Positions 7,480 through 13,712 of a stretch of DNA of 13,712 nt are shown in pieces. Under the pieces are notes generated by a model. The model saw nothing but the letters and a program-made list of their open reading frames with translations, was not told the origin of the DNA and made no database searches. This DNA comes from Hemicentrotus pulcherrimus. Its lineage: Eukaryota > Echinodermata > Echinoidea > Camarodonta > Strongylocentrotidae. Where the stretch lies: positions 78,221-91,932 of the forward strand of contig BEXV01000760.1 in NCBI GenBank assembly GCA_003118195.1, in the 5' to 3' direction. The stretch's first letter is position 1. Every line of letters begins with the position of its first letter. The translations under genes and the position numbers were made by a program.

Positions 7480-9240
7480 GATTGTCGTAATGCAAAATCA
7501 TAATACCATTCTAACGCTAGACCACTGTTTAGGGTCTATTGAAACTAAACATATTTTGATTTACTATAAAGACAGAACTCTTCGCCGGTTTTTCCCTTTG
7601 TCAATGATTTCTATTTTATTATTTTGAAATAAATGTTTTGCTTGTATTTTTATAAGCATTTGAAACACTCGGTTAGCGAAGAATCGCATCAATTTTATCT
7701 TTTATTATCTCTCCTTAGTTTTATAGATATCAACTCTGCCCAGCTTTCATATGTCTACTAACCTAATCACTTCAGATGCTGAATACGATCATTATGAAAT
7801 ATTGTACGAGCTAACATGATAATGTCTAAACATTTGATAGTAACACATTGTTATTTCTATATTTATGTATCAAATGCTTCAGTTTCTTCGACATCGTGTT
7901 CATTATTTCTACCACGGTTATCTATTTGTTTGAATTTTCATGTTTTTAAATCTGAAATCTAACCTTTATTTCTTGTTGCAATAAAGAAATAAAATGATGA
8001 AATATACATATATGACTGTAATAACAACTTGCCGTGAAAAAACAATGATCAAATAATTTTTAAAATATGTGAAACTACAATTTTCCTAATAAAAACTTTA
8101 CTTAAGAACATACATATAATACATTATTCAAACGATGACATGAGGACCCTTTCATCCTATGACTAAAAAAAAACTTATATATACAAAAAAAAAGTACAAA
8201 TATTTTGCTTATATCTTATTTTTGGGTTATAAAAAGAAAATTATCTTCAATAAGTGATTTGCGATTCCATACTCTCGAATGCCTCCATGAGATTTGAAAA
8301 TTCGAGACATTTCCTTTAAGAGTGAGCTTCCGCTGTTGCACCTTTGGAACAGGATATAATTATGCCGAATAATTCCTTCGAGAAAAGATTATGATTCACT
8401 TTTGAACAGCATTACCAAAAGGGACTCCCGGCATATAAAGGGAGAAAAACAGACGGATTAAGGAAATAAGGAAGAGTTATTTCCCAATACAATTATAGAA
8501 ATTAGATTTATACCCTTATTTTCGTTAAAAGTGGAGCTTAGAGCATCATCGATATTTTGTTTTATTATGAAAAACAACCAGCAAATAATGAAAGTGGCAA
8601 TTGTAAATGTTTTAATGGGGAAAATGTTATCAACGTTTTATTTAACCAATTTTCCTGCGTTACAAGAATTAGGCTGGTATCAGTATATCAAACAAAAAGG
8701 GTTAGTTCAAGGTTTGAATAAAAGTTGATAGACATAAAAAATAAATTATATTTTTGGAACCTGTGACAAAAAACAAACAAAAAACAACACCAATTAACAC
8801 ACCGACGTGCACCGAGATCTGTAAAAGGAAAAGGCATGATATTTTTCTAGGAAAGCGAGTGTTTCCGTACATAAAAAGAGCATAGAAAAGGTCAATAAAA
8901 GAAGTACGTCGTATTACAGACTTTGACATTTTTATCATCTATTTTTATCTCTAAAACGTAACCAATACAGAATATTCTTTTATTTCTTCATTATTCCTTT
9001 TTATTTGTAACAAACGTAAAATAGGAAACAAACGAAATTGAAGAATATGTAAAACCAATAGGATATGATGATGACAGTGTGCTCCGTTGATATGCCCCGA
9101 CAACAAAAGAACAGTTTCCTAACATATCTAAACTGTATGCATAATTTTCAAATAAGTTTGTTCTTGTGAACCTTAAAGCTTGACTGAGGCTTGTCTGACA
9201 AAGCAGCACATAATGTATGCAAACTAGATTCCAAATATTA
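7480..9240. other. Non-coding AT-rich stretch
   Basis: No exon, RNA gene or well-formed repeat was recognised. Small open frames at 8531-8728 (plus), 8702-8938 (minus) and 8991-9209 (minus) show AT-driven composition (Lys, Asn, Phe, Tyr) and no motifs. A slightly base-richer patch at about 8260-8470 has no open frame of note. Confidence 0.5.
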
Positions 9241-9289
9241 TAGTTTTTTTCAAGAACAACAGGTTAATGGAATAACAGAAAAGATTGCT

Positions 9290-9539
9290 ATCAATGTTTT
9301 ATATCTTGTTTGTTTGTTTTTTGTTTTTTGGTTACTGCTTTGATGTTTTGATTTTCACATTCATTCATTTTTATATATTTGTTCTTATTTGCTATGTTTT
9401 CTTGATATATATCTATATAAATGTTTTTGAATGCTTTTTATATTATTTGTGTGTTTGTTTTAAACTTTTTTAAAGTCTCGGGACTTTTTGACAAGTCTTA
9501 ATAAAACCTCATTTGAATTTGAATTGACTTGAATTGAAT
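9290..9539 (+). mobile_element. LINE-like 3' tail with (TTGAATT)n end
   Basis: A T-rich stretch (9296-9473) leads into AAAGTCTCGGGACTTTTTG, which contains a GTCTCGGGAC hairpin, then AATAAAA and ATTTGAATTTGAATTGACTTGAATTGAATA (9511-9540, in two overlapping words). Non-LTR retrotransposons of the L2/CR1/RTE kind often end in a short hairpin and a simple-repeat tail of this type (family knowledge). No reverse transcriptase coding is present, so it would be a strongly 5'-truncated copy. The left limit is uncertain. Confidence 0.4.
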
Positions 9540-9540
9540 A

Positions 9541-10381
9541 ACCCGTCTCCGTATCGCAAGGATAGAAACGTCTATATATTTGAATAGCCTATAAACCGGT
9601 CTATCGCTTTGGGCTTTAATTCGTCAAAACAATATACAGGGTTAGAGGTGAGAGTTGGAATTTGACTTTTAGGGTTAGGGTTAGGTGTATTGCTTGGTCT
9701 AGAGTTGAAGTTAGGTTATGTGATACTGCAGGAGATTGATTGTGGAACAGTACTGCCTCCAGGGAATATGTTTTACATCATGACCGGGGAAGCTGACTTG
9801 GGATTAAAGGGAAATCCAACATTTGCAACGAGTTACTGAAAGCAGAAACCACTACATCTGAGAGAATGTCAAATGTTAAATTCGTCAACCGGCTGTGACG
9901 TAATAATTAACGGAAAAATCTCCCGTTTGACGTGTACAGAAACATTACTTAATTCTGTTTTTATTCCAAGACACATTATCCCTGACGGCGCTACTCAAAA
10001 TATGTTATAGATAACATAGCAAAATATCATACTATTCCTTTTTTTTGTCTGATTTTTTTCAAACTTTCACCAGTTTAATTTTCTGATTTTTCTTCCTTCT
10101 TTAAGAGTAATTGTCTGAATGGTTGGATTTTCCTTTAAGACTCGTCTGTACTAGTTTGGCCAGGGGAATTTGACCTCCCTGCAAGGTCACTGACAGGTGG
10201 TTATGTCATCAAATCAGCTCTCAATTAACCTAAGAAAAGGGAGATCATGACGGACTAACAAGCACCAATTGTTTGCTATATCGAGGGCGCAAGTAGCTAA
10301 ACGTGCTAAAAGTGGTGAAGTGGGGCTTTAAGCCTGACATAGTATTTCATAAAAATTATATTAACCTTAACTTCATTTCTA
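9541..10381. other. Intergenic stretch without recognised genes
   Basis: Composition is mixed. It contains a telomere-like triplet run at 9669-9685 and several base-richer patches (9750-9990 and 10140-10330) without long frames or recognisable motifs. The stretch ends where the SINE tail begins. Confidence 0.45.
9669..9685 (+). repeat. Short interstitial telomere-like run
   Basis: TTAGGGTTAGGGTTAGG is two full TTAGGG units plus five bases of a third. It is flanked by related GTTAG-rich words (GGTTAGAGG upstream, AAGTTAGG downstream). TTAGGG is the animal telomere unit; such short internal runs arise by repair or by chance. Confidence 0.7.
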
Positions 10382-10574
10382 TTGCGCACATATCCATTCC
10401 TCAGACCAGATGATCCAGAAGGTGCCTTATCACTACCCTGGCTTTAGCTAAGCTGCCCTAAGGCGCTAAAAGTATTCAAGTTATACATTTCTATCAGTTA
10501 CCCACTTACTACACCTAGGTAGAGCGTAGCAAATGTACATTATGTTTGTCTTGCCAAAGGACATAAAGTGCCTA
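10382..10574 (-). mobile_element. SINE body and tail, left fragment of a split SINE
   Basis: On the minus strand this continues the tRNA-like head found at 12020-11953: GGCACTTTATGTCCTTTGGCAAGACA, then CATTTGCTACGCTCTACC, a GTGGGTAACTG block, TTAGCGCC and a tail ending near TATGTGCGCAATAGAAATG. This block order resembles tRNA-derived SINEs of sea urchins and other marine invertebrates (recalled, not searched). The element is interrupted by the foldback insertion at 10575-11952. The tail boundary is approximate. Confidence 0.6.
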
Positions 10575-10770
10575 TAGTAGGAGACCAGCCTGTAGGTCCC
10601 GTGACCAATCTCGGGGAACAAAGGTTTGAAATTGTTTTTGTGTTCCCTGATGAATATCGAACAATTTTGACTTGGGCTGCCCCCTTGGAAATCCCAGGCA
10701 TTTTCGTGAGGGGTCAACAAAGGTCATACAGGGTAGAAATTCAAATATATTCAATTCGTGTCGGTATGCA

Positions 10771-11190
10771 TATCAAATTACTCGTCTGGTTATGAGGATT
10801 CACAAAAGGTATAGTTTGCTATACTTCCGACCTTAAATGAGGGCGCTATGGTCAAAAACGTTGAAAGGTCAACACTCTTTTGACTTGACAGTTAACCTTA
10901 TTAAATTTCATATCAAATTACTCGGCTGGTCATAAGGATTCCAAAAATGTATAGTTTGCTATCCTTCCGACCTTAAATGAGGGCGCTATGGTCAAAAGCG
11001 TTGAAAGCTCAACACACTTTTGACTTGACAGTTAACCTTATTAAATTTCATATCAAATTACTCGGCTGGTCATAAGTATTCCAAAAATGTATAGTTTGTT
11101 TTATCTCCGACCTTAAATGAATGGTCGCTATGGTCGAAAAGGTCAATGCACTTTAATTGTGGTCAAATTCAACAACACAATTTACATCGT
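10771..11190. repeat. Three 140-bp tandem units in the left foldback arm
   Basis: TATCAAATTACTCG starts at 10771, 10911 and 11051, an exact 140-base period. Each unit carries a TATAGTTTG word, CGACCTTAAATGA and a CGCTATGGTC word. Units 1 and 2 are close; unit 3 diverges in its second half. The same units, inverted, occur near 11500-11760 in the right arm. Confidence 0.9.
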
Positions 11191-11257
11191 CTGATTCTAA
11201 TGATTTTAGTTTCTAGTAATATGTTTCTCTGACATAACAAATTCAACTAAGCAACCT

Positions 11258-11390
11258 TTTTTAATCAAGAGTGGTTGCCATAACCTTGAGATTTCCCTCA
11301 AACCCATGGATAAGAAGTTATTAAATGTTTGTCACCAAAACAGCAGCCATTTTGACTGTACATGGTCAAGGTAAGCACTTTTACTTTTGA
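11258..11390. other. Unique centre of the foldback element
   Basis: About 133 bp between the arms show no inverted match. The stretch includes GGTTGCCATAACCTTGAG and GCAGCCATTTTGACTG. No open frame or motif was recognised. In a folded strand this would be the loop. Confidence 0.7.
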
Positions 11391-11951
11391 AAGTTGTATA
11401 GTTGAATTTGCCATGTCAGAATACATATTATTAGACACTAAAATCATTAGAATCGGATAATTTAAACTGTGTTGGTGGATTTGACCACCTGTCTAAAGTG
11501 CATTGACCTTTTTGACCTTAGCGGCCTCATTTAAGGTCGGAGGTATTACAATCTATACATTTTTGGAATCCTTATGACCAGCCGAGTAATTTGATATGAA
11601 ATTTGATAAGGCTATTAAACTGTGTTGGTAAATTTGACCTCAAGTCAAAAGTGTGTTGACCTTTCAACGTTTTTGACCATAGCGCCCTCATTTAAGGTCG
11701 GAAGTATAGCAAACTATATATTTTTTAATCCTCATGACCAGACGAGTAATTTGATATGCAAATCGACACGATTTGAATATATTTGAATTTCTACCCTGTA
11801 TGACCTTTGTTGACCCCTCACGAAAATGCCTGGGATATTCAAGGGGGCAGCCCAAGTCAAAATTGTTCGATATTCATCAGGGAACCCCAAAACACTTTCA
11901 AACCTTTGTTCCCCGAGATTGGTCACGGGACCTACAGGCTGGTCTCCTACT
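11391..11951. repeat. Right arm of the foldback element
   Basis: This is the reverse complement of 10576-11257 with one fewer 140-bp unit. The reading frame at 12034-11732 (minus), which begins in the SINE head outside the arm, crosses its outer part and mirrors the frame at 10568-10795 (plus); both come from the same repeat and do not indicate two genes. Confidence 0.85.
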
Positions 11952-11952
11952 T

Positions 11953-12020
11953 CTAGGCTGGACTCGAACCGCGAACCATGTGATTCACAGTCTGATGACG
12001 TATCCATTAGACTAGGATCT
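11953..12020 (-). mobile_element. tRNA-like head of the split SINE
   Basis: On the minus strand TAGTCTAATGG (12014-12004) is a perfect A box (TRGYNNARNNG) and GGTTCGAGTCC (11970-11960) a perfect B box (GGTTCGANTCC), 33 bases apart, as in tRNA genes. Acceptor and T stems pair poorly, so this is a tRNA-derived polymerase III promoter and not a working tRNA. The anticodon loop C-T-G-T-G-A-A would read GTG, but the D-arm is reminiscent of tRNA-Arg; the source is unresolved. Its body resumes at 10574 beyond the foldback insertion. Confidence 0.75.
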
Positions 12021-12029
12021 ATCTTAATG

Positions 12030-12560
12030 TACAATTTAAATGAGTCTATCGTCCAGTTTCAGTTATCTTATCAATTATCATTGTGTACCTCTTTGCCAAT
12101 ACAATATGTAAAGCACCTTTGCAGAAACTAGACATCAAACGAGAGTAAGTGGCTAGATTCAATTGCAAATGATATTTGTGTATAATGTTGTTAATATTTT
12201 AAGCAATTCTAAATTTGACCGTGGAATTCAACCAAGTTATTTTGATGTAATTACAAACACTCCCAACATTATCTTTATCATCACCATATCATTAGGCAGA
12301 AAAAAAAGAAAATGTTGTATTGCCGTTTAGGTGCCAAAATAGTGGTCGGTTGGTCGGTCGGAACCCCCCCCCTTTCCCCTTCCCCCGTTGGGCTGATATT
12401 TCTCAGTTGGGAATGCTGTAATACATATCATTTTTATTCATTTAAACATTTTCTTCTCTAAAAACGGTAACAAAAATATATAATACAAATTAAAAAGCCG
12501 ACTGTAGATTTCAAGATTTTGGGGTCGGTAGCAAAGGGCAATAAAACATTTTTTTTTTTA
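12030..12560. other. Non-coding stretch with low-complexity patches
   Basis: It contains an A-rich run near 12299-12312, a GGTCGGTTGGTCGGTCGG patch (12344-12361) beside a C-run (12364-12372) and a T-run (12550-12559). No exon or RNA gene was recognised. Confidence 0.55.
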
Positions 12561-12566
12561 ACGCAT

Positions 12567-12606
12567 TATCATCACCATCATTTATCTTTCGTCATCATCA
12601 TCATCG
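12567..12606 (+). repeat. Imperfect (CAT)n microsatellite
   Basis: ATCATCACCATCATTT and GTCATCATCATCATCG form an interrupted CAT/ATC triplet repeat. On the minus strand one frame reads F-D-D-D-D-D-E-R then stops, but the open stretch is only about 20 residues, so it is treated as a simple repeat. Confidence 0.75.
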
Positions 12607-12688
12607 AAATCCTCGCCATATAGAAAGGTTCGCTTGGATTTATCTCATAACAGAAATTGACCACAATACACAGTCTTGAGTGCAGGGG

Positions 12689-12820
12689 TCACGGGCACAG
12701 AACTGTAAAATACCTAGAACGCTCATCCCCATTCACAATGCACAGATCGACGAGTGGCCGTTGAACGTGCTGGGAGATACGCTCGAATGCACACGCCCCA
12801 TAGTCCTCAATCTTTTCAGG
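12689..12820 (-). CDS. Possible terminal coding exon, product unrecognised
   Basis: A minus-strand frame is open from 12820 to a TGA at 12691-12689 and reads G-A-C-A-F-E-R-I-S-Q-H-V, then R-P-L-V-D-L-C-I-V-N-G-D-E-R-S-R-Y-F-T-V-L-C-P. The mix of residues is protein-like and the region is richer in G+C than its flanks. An upstream mini-exon (13009-12980, M-K-P-V-A-R-D-H-K-T with donor GTAAGT) would join in phase to an AG before I-E-D-Y (12811). However, the stronger acceptor, CTTCTCAACCACAG, lies further upstream and gives early stops in every frame. I do not recognise the family. It could be part of a neighbouring minus-strand gene, a decayed pseudogene exon or chance. Confidence 0.3.
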   Translation of the reverse strand, partial: PEKIEDYGACAFERISQHVQRPLVDLCIVNGDERSRYFTVLCP

Positions 12821-12979
12821 TCACATATTTCAGGAATTCCAGCCTGACCTGTGGTTGAGAAGAAAACAAAAAAGCAGCGAACACAAAAGAGGACTAACGA
12901 AGGTGGCGGATATCACGTGATCATGTACGAGCGCTGGCCACATTTTTCGAACCACAATGAGCCTTCTACGTATACTTAC

Positions 12980-13009
12980 AGTTTTGTGGTCACGGGCCAC
13001 TGGCTTCAT
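12980..13009 (-). CDS. Possible 30-bp mini-exon, product unrecognised
   Basis: On the minus strand CTGCCAG is followed by ATG and ten codons (M-K-P-V-A-R-D-H-K-T), ending exactly at a consensus donor GTAAGT (12979-12974), phase 0. It would join in frame to the possible exon at 12811-12689. Very short and without a recognised homologue; the donor is the strongest evidence. Confidence 0.2.
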
Positions 13010-13029
13010 CTGGCAGGTAGTTTAATTAT

Positions 13030-13630
13030 GTGAATGGGAAAAATCCTGACAAAAAAATATACAACCAATCAAAACAAGTTTAATACCAAAAGAAAGCCAA
13101 CGATAAGTAGATTCATTAAACGCTCATCCCAAAGCCTCCTTTACTTAAGGTTATATTCTTCTGCAATTTCAACTCCGTATAACTACAATGAATAATTCTC
13201 CTACATGCTTGTGAAGAGTTGTGTGTCTACTTTACTTTTGAGCTCTTGATTTTTACATGAATTTAACTGGATTTTTGGCTACTTATCTCATCTTGATGCC
13301 ATCATCGTATTTATAATGACATGTGGATGCCTGTAGGCAAAATAATTATATGTCTTATTTGCCTGTTCTTCATGTGTTTTGAGGATTGAAGGAATACAAC
13401 ATATTCTCATTTGGATCTGCATAGCTGCACTGCACCACCATTGATGTCGATCATGTTCAACATTGATGTCACTCATGTTCACTCATCCTTGAACGGTCAG
13501 TCTGTTAAATCCTGCTATTGTTGTATCAATCACAATGATGATGGTCAAGCTACTTGCTTTTGTGTTCTTAATGCTGTCATTGAAAGACATGCGTGTGCCA
13601 AAACTAACTTTAGTTGTTATATCAATTTTC
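13030..13630. other. Non-coding stretch, nothing recognised
   Basis: AT-rich to about 13290, then mixed with repeated TGATGTC/CATGTTCA words near 13442-13485. The minus-strand frame 13482-13288 shows no family motif, signal peptide or exon signals. No RNA gene seen. Confidence 0.5.
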
Positions 13631-13638
13631 GCGTATCA

Positions 13639-13712
13639 GGACAATCACCCCCTGGGCAATCTACCCCGGGCAATTACCCCCGGAAAACTACCCCCATAGG
13701 ACAATTACCCCC
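13639..13712 (+). repeat. Degenerate GGACAATTACCCCC minisatellite, cut by window edge
   Basis: Five successive units of about 13-17 bases: GGACAATCACCCCCT, GGGCAATCTACCCC, GGGCAATTACCCC, CGGAAAACTACCCCC and ATAGGACAATTACCCCC. Unit boundaries are marked by G-runs and C-runs. It probably continues past the window. Short arrays of this kind are familiar from marine invertebrate genomes (recalled, not searched). Confidence 0.85.

Larger units (their letters stand above)
10575..11952. mobile_element. Non-autonomous foldback (long-inverted-repeat) element
   Basis: The left arm (10576-11257) and right arm (11391-11951) are inverted copies of one sequence around a 133-bp centre. Outer ends read AGTAGGAGACCAGCCTGTAGG on the left and its exact reverse complement on the right. 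Over the outer 200 bases the arms differ at only about one base in twenty. The left arm holds three 140-bp tandem units and the right arm about two, with extra bases in one. No transposase is encoded. A 3-bp duplication CTA (10572-10574 and 11953-11955) may be the target site duplication, and the flanks join into a continuous SINE. Superfamily not assigned. Confidence 0.85.

Noticed and set aside
7253..7501. Phe/Leu/Ser-rich minus-strand frame of 82 residues
   Set aside because: It is the complement of a purine-rich tract with no motif, no protein-like variation and no exon signals.
9285..9473. Hydrophobic 62-residue plus-strand frame resembling a membrane protein
   Set aside because: It is made of T-rich low-complexity DNA (Phe, Tyr, Ile, Cys) leading into a LINE-like tail. 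Hydrophobicity is a by-product of base composition.
11953..12020. Functional tRNA gene
   Set aside because: The A and B boxes are perfect, but acceptor, anticodon and T stems pair poorly and the sequence continues into a SINE body across the insertion.
11732..12034. 100-residue minus-strand frame as an independent gene
   Set aside because: It runs through the SINE tRNA-like head into the foldback arm, so it is a chance fusion of two repeats.
12590..12660. Acidic C-terminus (D-D-D-D-D-E-R) of a minus-strand protein
   Set aside because: The frame opens only about 20 residues after a stop and comes from the CAT microsatellite; no good acceptor precedes it.
13288..13482. 64-residue minus-strand frame as a gene
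   Set aside because: It has no signal peptide, no domain motif and no convincing splice signals. The composition is shaped by local ATG/CAT-type repeats.
13639..13712. CRISPR array
   Set aside because: The units are 13-17 bases, degenerate, with no spacers, in an intron-bearing animal genome. It is a minisatellite.

Overview
This window looks like AT-rich, intron-bearing animal nuclear DNA, not a bacterial or viral sequence. It has GT-AG introns, degenerate tRNA-derived SINEs, a foldback element, microsatellites and long non-coding stretches. The one securely recognised gene is an invertebrate IL-17-type cytokine. That gene, the SINE style and the short acccccgggacaatt-type array at the right end together suggest a marine invertebrate. 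An echinoderm such as a sea urchin is my best guess (an inference; a mollusc or another invertebrate deuterostome is not excluded).

Layout: 1-2100 is non-coding, with low-complexity sequence, two old tandem duplications (about 225 and 121 bp) and a hairpin. At 2128-2300 a CRE-like, ETS, CCAAT and TATA cluster resembles a plus-strand promoter. The minus-strand IL-17 gene occupies 2471-4697 in three coding exons (4697-4246, 3249-3112, 2534-2471). Both introns join in phase and give a 217-residue secreted precursor: signal peptide, short propeptide ending in R-I-K-R, then the cysteine-rich IL-17 domain. A good splice acceptor lies 3 bases before the ATG, so there is an upstream exon. A candidate ends at 6510, which would add an in-frame Met-Lys, and a perfect NF-kB consensus lies beyond it at 6953-6962.

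6600-10380 is mostly non-coding, with a SINE remnant, a purine-rich tract, a LINE-like 3' tail and a short telomere-like run. From 10382 to 12020 there is a nested mobile-element locus: a tRNA-derived SINE (minus strand) is split by a 1.38-kb foldback element whose long inverted arms carry 140-bp tandem units. 12610-13020 is a base-richer island with a possible minus-strand exon pair of unrecognised product. The window ends in a degenerate GGACAATTACCCCC-type minisatellite.

Functionally, the only system I can defend is one inducible secreted immune cytokine gene embedded in transposon-rich DNA. Nothing here supports a wholly new multi-gene system. The most interesting structures are the reconstructed IL-17 gene with its hidden 5' exon, the SINE split by a foldback element, and the unidentified island at 12.7-13.0 kb.
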